From Tetradesmus obliquus (lineage: Eukaryota; Chlorophyta; Chlorophyceae; Sphaeropleales; Scenedesmaceae): a DNA stretch of 64,000 nt. Below, one piece after another: positions 1 to 10,192 of this stretch. A program made the translations under genes and the position numbers. The first letter of the stretch is position 1. The number at the start of each line of letters is the position of its first letter. Under the pieces are notes generated by a model, which saw nothing but the letters and a program-made list of their open reading frames with translations, was not told where the DNA came from and searched no databases. Location of the stretch: NCBI GenBank assembly GCA_030272155.1, contig CP126191.1, forward strand, positions 6,780,501 to 6,844,500, in the 5' to 3' direction.

Positions 1-120
1 CACCAAGGTACTTTGTCAAATAACTCAAATCATCAGTAGAGCTATAGGATCTGCCGGCTTGAGGCAGCAGCACAGCGCCGTAGTTGCAGCACCCATAGCA
101 ACAGCATCAACAGCAGCAGC

Positions 121-714
121 ATGCCTCTCACCAGCGACCCCTTCAGCGTCATAGCCATAGGTCTGGCAGCCGCCGTGTTCACGGAGGCCCTGGCTTGGGC
201 GTTCGTGTACCGCACGAGCTCCTACCGCCGCCTGAAGGAGGAGCTGGAGCGCACCTGCAGGAAGCTTGAAGCCATCAAGCAGGGCAGCAGCGGCGGCGTG
301 GTGGCAGCAAGCAGCAAGGCTGCTTTGAAGGGCAACAAGAAGGAGAAGCGCATCGAAGATAACATGAAGTCTAGCTCGAAGGAGATGTCAGCAGCACGCT
401 TCAAGGCCAACATCTTCACGATGGTGACCATGGCAGTTGTGTACAAGTTTGTCATCTCAAAATGGGATGGTGTGGCCATGGGCCGGCTGCCTTTCAGCCC
501 TCCAGCGCTGCTGCAGAACATCACGCACAGAGGCTTGACGGGCAGTGACGCCACAGACTGCAGCGCAATGTTTGTGTTTGCGACGTCCTTTGCGTTCTTC
601 AAGCAGAATGTGAGCAAAGCACTGGGCTTCAACCTGTCGCGTGCAGCCACCCGCGCCCTCACAGCAAACAACCCCATGGCCAACATGGACGCAGCAGCAA
701 AGAAGTACGCATAG
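121..714 (+). CDS. TMCO1: TMCO1-family ER calcium-release channel
   Basis: Single-exon gene of 197 residues, close to the ~188 of animal TMCO1 (TMCO1/EMC3, Oxa1 superfamily). These ER membrane proteins act as calcium-load-activated channels and as part of the ER translocon for multipass proteins. Seen here: an N-terminal membrane segment (about 9-29) ending in an FVYRTSSYRRLKEE stretch that matches the family's YRT..Y.RLK signature, a lysine-rich coiled coil (about 38-92), a second membrane segment (about 95-115), the PF(S/T)P loop with HRGLTGSDATDCS (about 136-148), and a third segment followed by the LSRAATRAL tail. The start is the first ATG after a CAG/CAA-rich leader. Family assignment is firm; channel activity is inferred from animal homologues. 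Confidence 0.93.
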   Translation: MPLTSDPFSVIAIGLAAAVFTEALAWAFVYRTSSYRRLKEELERTCRKLEAIKQGSSGGVVAASSKAALKGNKKEKRIEDNMKSSSKEMSAARFKANIFTMVTMAVVYKFVISKWDGVAMGRLPFSPPALLQNITHRGLTGSDATDCSAMFVFATSFAFFKQNVSKALGFNLSRAATRALTANNPMANMDAAAKKYA

Positions 715-1896
715 GCAGTACAGCGGTAGCTCGCTTGGCAGTGTTTATGAAGGCCGGTTTATGACTAACTGTATGGTGGCCAGCTGTATTGCTGGCGCGT
801 CGTGTTGTTGTGTCGCAATGAGTGAGCAGCAGACATGACCCCAGTGCAGCTGCAAGCTGCAGCTAGCTGAGGTTGTTGTGCTGCACATAATGTGCTGGAT
901 GCTGTGTTGTTACGCACACTGCAGAGTCACACTGCAAGGGTGTTTGGTGTGGCTGCAGCGGCATTTCACATGGTCATCGTAGCTGGGTGCTGGTGTTGTG
1001 AATACGGCTGGTTGCTCTGCAAAATACGAAGCAATTTCGCTATTCATTTGTCACATGCAGCACCCCGTCCAGTTTGGCTGGCACAGGTTGTGAACGAATC
1101 ATGCATTATCTGCTGCCAGGCCAGGCATGGCACCTGTCGTATGCTTTGCTGAGAGCTGCACCTGGCATTGGATCATCGCAACCTTTGGGCCAAACACATT
1201 TCTAGACTTATTTGCAACTGTTAAGTTATGTAACTAGCAATTGCCTTCAAGTCTGCTGGTCAGGAAAGCAGGTATGGTACAGGGCCGTCCCGCGCGCCGG
1301 TAGGCGTGCATGCGGTCGGCAAACACAAACACATGCGTTCATGATACTGTGGATGAAAGGGGCGAGGCTGCCGCCAGGCTAGCAGCAGTGCTGCTCACAC
1401 AGTGCACTGCGCCAACTTGGCCTGAACCGGCATGAAGCTGTTGCCAGTCAGTGCGCTCGATCATATGGCGCGCAGGGCCAGGAACACCAGTGGCTAGTCA
1501 TGATGGCAGAGGTCGATTGACAAAACAAGACGCAACTGTACACAACAGTGGGCATGCAGAACATGCCGTATCATGTGGGTGAGCAGTAGTAGCAACTAAT
1601 GCCAGGGGGGCCAGAACAGGGGCAGGGGTCACAAAGCCAAATCTGCATGCTGCAATCACTCGCATGGCATGCAAGAAGCGCGCAGAAATAGTAATTACGA
1701 GTACTGCTACTTTGACAGTATAATACACTGTACATGGCATGGACTCTTGGAGCCTGCAAACCTCACGTGCCAGCGTGTAACCTGCATGCTTCTGCAGACA
1801 GTCAAGCAGCCACGCGCAAGCTGCCAGCTTGTCCGTCAAGCATGACTCATGCTGTCTGCCAGCATGCCGCAAAGCGCAGCACCACCCTGGCTGCCT
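715..1896. other. Convergent 3' flanks, no gene seen
   Basis: About 1.2 kb between the stop of the TMCO1 gene and the stop of the leftward acidic-repeat gene. The first ~780 bases are rich in G and T on the + strand, like other 3' flanks of rightward genes here; the remainder fits the 3' flank of the leftward gene. No convincing reading frame or RNA gene was found. Confidence 0.5.
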
Positions 1897-3884
1897 CTAG
1901 TAGGCCTCCACTGCCGTCTCAGGCTCAAAGCTGGCACCCTCTGCCGCCTCCTCCGCCACACCCTCCTCAGCAACATAGCCAGCCTGGTAGCCGCCAGTCT
2001 CTGCTTCCTCCCCAGCTGCGGGGGCCTCATCGGCAGCATAGCCGCCAGTCTCTGCAGCCTCTCCTGCAGCGTAGCCGCCCTCCTCAGCGCCGTCCTCAGC
2101 TGCTGGTGCCTCCTCTGCAGCGTAGCCGCCAGTCCCAGCCTCCTCCTCAGCTGCTGGCGCCTCATCAATGCTGTAGCCGCCAGTCTCTGCGGGCTCCTCT
2201 GCAGCGTAGCCGCCATCCTCTGCCGCCGCGCCCTCTGCCTCCTCAGCTGCTGGAGCCTCCCCGGCAGGGTAGCCGCCAGTCTCTGCCTCCTCCTCAGCTG
2301 CGGGGGCCTCTTCCGCAGTATAGCCCTCATCTGCCGCCTCTTCCTCTGTGAGCGGCAGCATGAACAGACGCACAACCGGGCAGCAGCAGGGCAAGGCAGG
2401 GTCGTCAGCGCGAGCAGACGACTGGAGGCGCAGTCACGCCACAAACAGCATTGGCCAGGCCATTTAGGACGGTCCTTGACAGCAGAGCATGCAACAATGT
2501 ATTTGATGCTTGATGCAACCCCTGAAGGAGCAGCTGTCATCAATACTGTGTGTCAGCAGCTCCCAGCATGCAGTCACCCAGCTGTGCAGGCACTACACGT
2601 AAACATGCTTGGTGAGCTAAGGTGAGGGCTCGCCACCCTGTGGCCAACTCTGACCAGCCCAAAATCCGCCTGAGGCTTTCTATGAAACCACCCACAGATA
2701 CCCCGAATGTTTCCTGTTTATTGCAGTCAATGGGTTTGTTCTGTACCGGCCGCATGAGATGAGTCAGTCGCCTGTTCTATGGCGTGCACAGCCGACCCAC
2801 CTGCTGCAGGCTCCGCCTCCTCCTCATATGCGGGCTCTGCTGCAGCCTCCTCAGCCTCATACACAGCCTCTTCTGCAGCAGGCACGCATCGAAAGTTAAC
2901 TGATTGAAGCATGCTCATCAGGTGTGGATCGTTGACAGCGCGCTGCCCGCTGTGAGCAGTTTGCTGTGCCACTGCTGAAGCCTGTGCAGGCAGATGTTTG
3001 CACCAATGCGCAAGGTCCATACAGATCGACAGCACATGTACTGCAGGTTGTTGCAAGTCATGCCCTGCATTGCTTTTCCCTGTATGTGCAGCCCACCTGC
3101 AGGTGCTTCCTCGCTCTCATAGGGCGCATCGCCAGCAGTCATGCCATCTTCTGCCTCATGGCCTGTTTAGGGGGTGCAGCATATCGTGGGCAGCAAAAAC
3201 AGAGGGGTGGGCTTATTGGTTGTGCTCTTGGGGAAAATAAACATGGAGTAGTTTACATGTTATCTCCTGATGGACTGACCTGCCGGTCACAGAAGAAACG
3301 CCGCCAGCAGTCACCAGAAGCTGCTGCAGCTGCAGCTGCAATTACAACATGGCTGCTGTTGTAGCTCATCATTGCTGCATCGCTGACAACAGTGAACCAC
3401 CGTGTTTAAATGCTGCTACTTAACAAGCACGGTTTCAGTCCGCTGGCCGAGCTCACATCCTACGCAAGATCCCACCAGGAACTTCTTCCCGGCACCTGCT
3501 GACCTGTACAGCTGAGCTGTCACCGCAAACGCTCACCTGCCTCCTCAGCATCACCGTTGCCGAGAGAAAGGTCACCTGCAAGGCAAAAAAGGCAGTCAAG
3601 CGAGCGTCAGCTCAGCGCAGACGGCCAGCACCGTGGTGCGCAGCATCAAGCCATTGCCACAACCCTGCTCGTTCCAGGACCATCGCCGCACATGGACGGC
3701 CGAAGCCCGCAATTATAAGTTACGTGCTAGCATTCGTAAATTACAACGAATGCGTACATGCAAGCTGCATACTGCCCGCAAGCGTTGTAAGCAAGGGTAG
3801 TTTCTCGCAGCATCTCCGCTCACCAACGTCAGCCTCGGCCGCAGGCTCATCGCCAATCTCCTGAGTCTCTTCGTAGTCAGCCAT
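1897..3884 (-). CDS. Acidic Gly-Gly-Tyr repeat protein, function unknown
   Basis: Five exons read leftward: 3824-3884, 3537-3575, 3097-3150, 2801-2872 and 1897-2345, giving 224 residues. Every intron falls in phase 1, so the internal exons are symmetrical and could be gained or lost without a frameshift. The protein starts MADYEETQEIGDEP and is almost wholly Glu, Ala, Pro, Gly and Tyr. The last exon repeats a unit of roughly 12-18 residues of the form ETGGY..(G/E)EAPAAEEE about eight times; earlier exons carry shorter versions (YESEEAPA, YEAEEAAAEPAYEEE). There are almost no basic residues, so the pI must be very low. No signal peptide or membrane segment is visible. I recognise no family. 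Calcium- or cation-binding, or an acidic spacer role, are guesses only. The exon model is strong because phases match at all four junctions. Confidence 0.75.
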
Positions 3885-4827
3885 CAGGGCCGCTCGGCGG
3901 ACAGAGCTTGCAGCGGTGCTGATCACGGCAGGTCACCACCTGAGGTGCTTCAACGTGGCACACTTTTTCGGTGCGTGGCACGAACTTGCAGAACAGTTGA
4001 ACATTACACTCAGTCCGGGTGAGCCAAGTAATGCGCCATCACATCCAGCGAAGCTGAATCACCCGGATGACAACTAGGGTTCCCGCCCCGAGTCGTTGCA
4101 TCTTGCCAAGACAACAGTACTCAAGGGTTATAACACCAACTATGTTACGCATGTGACCGGATGAACACGAGTAGTGCTTACAGGGATGGCGGGGATACAC
4201 AGAAGAGAGCTTACAAAGTGGCAAGAACTGCTGTGCTTCCTACCCTTATTTGCAAGCCTTCCCGGTGCCACAAGCCTTGGGCCAAGGCCAGCACAGTCGA
4301 AGGACGTTTGTGCGGTGCAACCACCGAATCATCATGCACTGTGCGCAAAATCATTATCATGCCGCCGAAAAAGCCATAGCCACATGCAGTGCATGCACCA
4401 CACACCTTGCTGGTGAGGAGTTGACGCACTTTGAGCAACGCAGCCCAACACCCCTGCCAGGCTGTACATCATAGTCTTAAATCAGTGACAGATCCATCCA
4501 TCGAACCCCTCCATGCAAAGCAGCAAAATCAATAGCCGACAACCGCAGTGCCAGCAGCCTGCCTGCAACCCGGTAGCATGAAGCCAGCCAGCCGGCCAGC
4601 CAGCCGGCCGGCCAGCCAAAGAGCAGGATGCATCAAACCACCATGCCTGCAATAGCCACCCGCTCGCAAGCCCCCCCAAACAAGGCATTCCAAGTGTTGA
4701 CGGCTGACAAGCGTCCTATAGCGGCAAGATGGCGAATATTGTAGCAAAATGTCAAATACTTCAAAGCGCACCACGCAGCCCGAGCAGCGCACCGCATACA
4801 AGATTCCCCAGCAGCACCGCAGCGCCG
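3885..4827. other. Intergenic region, no gene seen
   Basis: Region between the 5' end of the acidic-repeat gene and the 3' end of the NEMP gene; both read leftward. It should hold the former's promoter and the latter's 3' UTR. A short CCAGCCGG-type simple repeat lies at about 4572-4618. Confidence 0.5.
4572..4618. repeat. CCAGCCGG-type simple repeat
   Basis: Run of alternating CCAG and CCGG tetranucleotides in non-coding DNA downstream of the NEMP stop codon. It contains several overlapping GCCGGC palindromes and could form hairpins. Confidence 0.7.
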
Positions 4828-7800
4828 TCATTGTGGCGTTGCCACAGCTGCAGATCTGGGCCGGCCGGCGCGCTGTCGCACCTGGCTGCCTGGCGTCACA
4901 GCAGCTGCCCTGCCGCTGCTGCCGCCACCTGCGCCTGCTGGCTGTGCTGCTGCTGCTGCTGCAGGAGCATCAGAAGGGGCCAGCATGACGCCGTTTACCA
5001 GGTCAGGCGTGTAGCCTTCGCTGACCAGCATGTTGTAGGTGGGCTTGTTGAACTGAATGGCCTTGTTGGTCAGAGGGTTCAGGATCTTCCCCTGCTGCAC
5101 CAGTGGGCTCAGGGAGGCCTGCCCTGCTGCTGGGGATGCTGCCGGCACAGCTGGAGACAGCTGCGGCGCTGGCGGCGGGCTGACAGCCTGCCTGTTAGTG
5201 ACGTCCATCACTAGCTTGCCTTGCGACCAGGGAGATGCCTGAGCCGGCCTGCTGGAGCTAGGGAAATGATAACCACCTGCTTCCCCTGCTGCTGCTGCTG
5301 CTGGCGCTGCGGCAGCCTGCTGCCGCATGGCCACCTCCTGCTGCCGCCAGCGGTGCTGCTGCAGGTCGGGCTGCACTGCCAGCACATTGGGGCTCAGCGG
5401 AGGCCCCTGCTTGAGGCGATATGGGGAGCCCCCGGCCGCAGCAGGGCTGCTTCCTGCCCACTCACGGAAGCTGCCCACATGATCCAGTGCCGGCGCCTGC
5501 TGCTGCTGCTGCTCTTCCTCCTCCTCATACTGCTGCTGTGCTGCAGCCTGCCGGGCGCGCCACCGCTGCTGCAACCTTCGCTTGCTTGCAGTCCGCTGCT
5601 CTTCCTCCTCGTCTGACAACAGCGGCTCTGCTGCATGATCTGCATCATCATCTGGCAGCGGAGAACCTGCTGCTTCATCCAAGCTTTCAGTCCTGCGGCC
5701 AGCTGCCCTGGCTACTGCCGCAGGGGCAGCAGCAGCCATAGACGCTGCACGCCTGCTGCTGCGCGACACGAGGCGCCACGTGCTGCGCAGCAGCCAGAGC
5801 AGCAGCAGCGCTGCATGTTTTACAAGCTGCCAGACCACCCTGACGAGTGTCCTGCAAGCACACAGGACAACAGCGGGTCACACCTGTGAACATGGCACAA
5901 AGCAGAGGTATTACTTACACGGCACACTGTGCAAAACAATCAATTTCACATGATGCACACACAGCATGCTGTGCTGTACTGTCCCAACACTGCTGCTCAT
6001 CAGGCTCCCAAGGCCCGACACACGCGCCCGTCAGCTGCCATGACAAGCAGCTGCACCAGTGGCTGCTGCTCCTGCTGCCCTCCTCACCCACCCCATCGCT
6101 TACATCACCTCCTGCACCCTGTCAGTATACTAAGTGCCTTGCTACAAAGGGGCAGCCATGCATGTGCCCACCTGCCCACAGCCGCCAGCACTCCACTTCC
6201 CACCATGAGCCCCATCAGAGCCCCCGCCACGGGCTCATCAGCCACGCCGAAGTACACCAGCACCAGCCCCAACCCACGCAGTGTCCACCGAATCGTGTTG
6301 TTAAGCTTTTCGTTGCTGGTGTCATCCATCCAGTAGGTTACTGCCAGGCCCAGCAGCCCGGTGGCGATGACGTAACCCACAAAGGGCCGGCTCAGCAGCA
6401 GGCTGTGCACGTCTGGCAGCCAGGTGCCGTACAGCCAGCGCACTGCTGCCAGCATGGTGGTGCTGCTCACGGTGAAGAAGCCCATCACGGCGCGCTTGTA
6501 GGGCATCGACCTGGCAGCAGCAGCAGCAGCAGCAGCATGAGGCGTGAACAACACACCAGAGCAAGGTCAAACCAGCAGGCGGACGCACACTGCACAGAAG
6601 CATGCAGGCACTTGAGGAGCTGCAGAATGTGTTCACGCGAAGCATATTCTGCTGCAGAATTACCCTGCAGACACACCAAAGCTGGTTCAGAGCTTGCAGG
6701 AAACGGTGCTTGTGCGTGTGCTGTCACTGCTGCTGGAGCAGGGCTGTGCCTGCCTCATCCCTCACCACAACACAGCCCGCTCACCTCATCAGAATGATGG
6801 ACAGCACCACCAACCCGCCAGACATGAACGCGAGGCTGCCTGAGGTCAGGCGGAAGGTGGGCGACATGCTCAGGCCGGGCGCGTTGAAGTACAGCAGCAC
6901 GCCGGCTGCTGTCAGCGCCACGTGCCGAAGGCTCAGCTCTCGTGAGCTGGACACCTCACAGCTCAGATCGGCAGGCCCTGCAGCAGCAGCAGCGCAACAA
7001 GCGATTCCAAGGAGGATTACAGACAGCATTAGATATGCAGGGTGCATCACAAAGCGTGGCTATCCTTGCTGAAGGCAGAGCTGCTGCTGGTTCCTCTGTT
7101 GGTGCTACATTGCGCAGTTGGCTGAACTGTCCTTGCATGCTGTGTGGCAGTCAACCCGGCCAAGTCCAGCAGCTGACAGTGCATGCACTCCACCAACGGC
7201 TACTGCAGTCAGCACGCACCTCCCTTGCCAAAGATGCCGCCAGACTCTGCAGCCTGCACTGCCAGGAATTTGTCCTGCAGTGGCGACAGTGCGAAGCGGC
7301 ACACTGCCGGCTCGCTCACAAGCTGCCTGAAGCCGCACCACTTGACAGGCGCAAACACCGCCTCAGGGCTGGTCCACTGGTGAGCAGCAGTGGTCACCAC
7401 AGTGTACTGCATGCATGCATGGGAAGAATGGCAGCAGCAGCACCGCAACCAAGGAAGCCTGTTAGGGTGGGTTGACCTGGTGCAGGGTGACGGGTGCAGC
7501 GCGATAAGGAGAGCAGACTGCTGCTGTTGTCTCTGATGCTACTTTGCAGAAGCGAAGCTGCATGGTGTGCTTGAAGGTGCATGTACAGCGACAAGGACAT
7601 GAGCACACAGTAGGCAACCATCAACCTCAGAGAGCAGCTGCAGGAAAACACAGCATGCACAACATTGGAGGCAGCGCATGCATGCATGCCATGCTTCGAT
7701 TCACAGCCAACTGCGTACCGCACTGGAGGTGCAATCGAACACGATTTCAACAGGCGCCCACAGTGCTGGGAGGGCCTTCCAGCCGCGCTCAGCGGGGCAG

Positions 7801-7925
7801 ACATGAGGGTACTGCAAGTTGGGGTAGCGCGCGGACGGCCCCAGGCTTATGCAGTGCCCAGCTGCAGGCTGCAGGACAGCAGCTACACAAAGGGCCGCTA
7901 TCACTGCAGCTGGTGATGGCTGCAT
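4828..7925 (-). CDS. NEMP/PNET2-family inner nuclear membrane protein
   Basis: Five exons read leftward: 7719-7925, 7220-7406, 6785-6977, 6172-6510 and 4828-5851, giving 649 residues; phases agree at every junction. NEMP (TMEM194) proteins sit in the inner nuclear envelope; plant PNET2 members interact with chromatin. Seen: a signal peptide at the start (MQPSPAAVIAALCVAAVL), a Cys-containing lumenal domain, then a run of about five membrane segments beginning with the diagnostic LLYFNAPGLSMSPTF (family pattern FF.AP.LS.SP.F) and including LSRPFVGYVIATGLLG and GLGLVLVYFGVADEP. A long nucleoplasmic tail follows, rich in Gln, Ala and Ser with acidic and poly-Gln patches, and near its end the motif NPLTNKAIQFNKPTY followed by LVSEGY. 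An ATG seven codons upstream (7946) is the alternative start. Family call is strong; the tail motif is discussed among the findings. Confidence 0.88.
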
Positions 7926-7946
7926 AGTGCTTCCTCTGTCTGCCAC

Positions 7947-8754
7947 AGTGGTGTGCTCAGTGCCTCGGTGCTGTGTCGTGGCCTGCTGCTGCTGCTCAAA
8001 CAGTTCCTTGCGCCACTACCCACACGTTTGAAACATATATACGAAGGAAGTAGTCATAGCTTTATCAGCACCCTTGCATCGGTGTCTTCGAAGCCGAGAA
8101 AGCAAGCAAGAAGGTGTTGTTGTCCAGCTGCACCACAGGGGCCCCAAGGTGCATAAAAATGATACAACAATGTGAGCTGTACACTATGACAGAAAACTCG
8201 TCATCAACAAGGCAGGACGTGTGCCGACTTCCGCCAGACAATCAAAACGGGCGTGACAAAACCCTACGGCGTAGTGCAAAGTTGATTTATTTCAAAATTG
8301 TGTTTTTCTTCACCATAAACATATAATGTCGACGTCATCCTGCGAACCACGAGCAAGAAACAAAGTCGTGTGCATTACTTTGACCCTGAGTTACTCTGAT
8401 CGCAGCAGTTTTTTTGCTGCACACACTAAAATAGTTCTATTGGTTTAATAGCAAGTTTTGAAAGGCTTTGATGCCGTAAAATCGTGTCGGAGTATGCGGT
8501 AGAAGGATTGTAGAATGTCGTGGGAGTCTGAGGAAGTCTGCACAACCGGTACGGCGTCTGGATAACGCACACAGCCTTCTGTGTACTCACAACAGTCCGT
8601 TACCTCACTGTGTAGCACAAACAAACCGGCCGTAGCCACGCTAGTCACCCACGTGAAGCAAGCAGCGAAAGCCTCTTTAGACGCCGCTCTCTGGTCTTGC
8701 CTCAACAGCGCAACAGGGTTGCATACTCTTACTTTACCTGGCATAAGAAGCAGC
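7947..8754. other. Divergent promoter region, A/T-richer than surroundings
   Basis: Intergenic stretch between the leftward NEMP gene and the next rightward gene. The part from about 8160 to 8500 is clearly richer in A and T than the rest of the window and lacks CAG repeats, as expected for shared regulatory DNA. No RNA gene recognised. Confidence 0.45.
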
Positions 8755-10110
8755 ATGCCTCTCGCACGGCTGATGAGCAAACTCTCCAAGCGCGACAGCG
8801 CCAACAGCAAGGGTCTGAACGACAGTGGTGCTGCTGAGGTGAGCGGTGGTAGATCAAGTGCCACTAGCATTCTTCAGCAGTCTAGGCCACGCGCGGCGCT
8901 GATCGGGCGCTTCTAAAAGCGAACACGTTGTACGAGGTTGTGAGGACTCACACGAGTCCGCGCTGCCTGTGTGGTTATCGCAGATGGACTGCGACCGCTC
9001 TCCGAGTTATGCAGTTACCGCGGAAACCTTGTCGCAGCAGCAGGGCCAGCGTAGCGGCTCACTGTGCCGCAGCAGCCTGTCGTCTGCCAGCAGTGCCGAG
9101 GCAGTGCAGGACATGTCGAGCTGCTCGCCAGCAGAACGGCAGCTCAAGAGCCACACTGCACCTCCAGCTTCTTCAAACAGCCATTTGGTGAGCAGCAGCG
9201 CCTTGGCCTGCGACTCAACTGCAAGCTTCTCTGCAGCTTCTGCTACTGCTGCTTCATGCATGCATGCATGCAGGAGGGTGCCTCATTCTGGCAGCCATTT
9301 AGTATAACAGCAGCATGCGCAATGATAGCATACATAGCTGACAGTACAAGCATGCAAGGCTCAAAGTGTTGCTTCAACCAACCTTTTTCTGTTTTCAGGC
9401 AAGTACTGACCTGTACTGCTTCTGTGTCTGCCATTGTTGGCTCTGTGCAGATGCGGTCGGTTCAGTCTGTTAGTGGCACTTCTGCAGCAGCAGCTGCAGG
9501 TGCTGTCAGCAGGACAGCCAGCCTGCGTGTCATGCGGGCCAAGGGCAAGGCCGCCCTGCGTGGCCAGACCCTGGGCTCAGATGAGCAGCACGACAGCCTG
9601 GACCGCAGCATGTCTATTGAGCAGCAGCAGAGCTTGGGCGCATTTGCTGTTGGCAGCCTCGGCAGCGCTCACTCTGTGCCACACCAGCGTGCAGCAGCAG
9701 ACCCTGTGTCGCTGTGGGTGGCCACTGGCAGCATCACCAACTCTCAGAAGCTGCCGCAGCTGCTGGCAGCCAGCGGCATAATTCCTGCAGACGATGACGA
9801 GGATGACGAGCCCCTGGCCAGCCCGCTGTCACCAGGTGCAGGCCATGCAGCTGATGCCGACCCTCACTGCGAGTGGGAGGATGGCGTGGTGGCTGGATGG
9901 CTGGATGCCATGGACCCATCAGAGCTAATGCATGATGATGGCGAGCTGTGTCACTCAAAGCAGCAGCAGCCTCGGGTGCAGCAGCAGAAGCAACAGCAGC
10001 TGGAGCAGCAGCGCTCATCTGGCGTGTCTCGTGCAAAGCGCTCCGGCTCCACTGCCTCCGCCACCATGGCTGCGCCCGAGGTGGTGTTTGGCAGCCTGCT
10101 GTACAGCTGA
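8755..10110 (+). CDS. Low-complexity Ser/Gln-rich protein, function unknown
   Basis: Three exons (8755-8838, 8984-9187, 9451-10110) give 315 residues; both introns are phase 0 with GTGAGC donors. Exon 1 encodes MPLARLMSKLSKRDSANSK, possibly a short basic amphipathic helix. Exon 2 is Ser-rich. Exon 3 has a basic patch (TASLRVMRAKGKAALRG), a more ordered-looking piece with WVATGSITNSQKLPQLL, an acidic patch (DDDEDDE), a Trp-containing acidic segment (CEWEDGVVAGWLDAMDP), a Gln-rich stretch and a basic tail before SLLYS. No known domain recognised. Predicted mostly disordered; nuclear or cytosolic location is a guess. Exon borders are well supported; the first ATG is the least certain part because the frame is open further upstream. 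Confidence 0.65.
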
Positions 10111-10118
10111 GGGCTTGC

Positions 10119-10192
10119 AGGAAAGGTTGCCTTGCACGAAGGTTGCCTTGCAGGAAGGTTGCCTTGCAGGAAAGGTTGCCTCGCAGTGTGCT
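10119..10192 (+). repeat. 17-bp tandem repeat just after a stop codon
   Basis: About four units of GGAAAGGTTGCCTTGCA (variants with A/G changes and a one-base indel), starting eight bases after the stop codon of the preceding gene, hence in its 3' UTR. Confidence 0.8.

Noticed and set aside
1836..2625. Three overlapping frames on both strands at the acidic-repeat exon
   Set aside because: Only the leftward frame ending at 1897 joins four upstream exons in phase; the others are repeat shadows.
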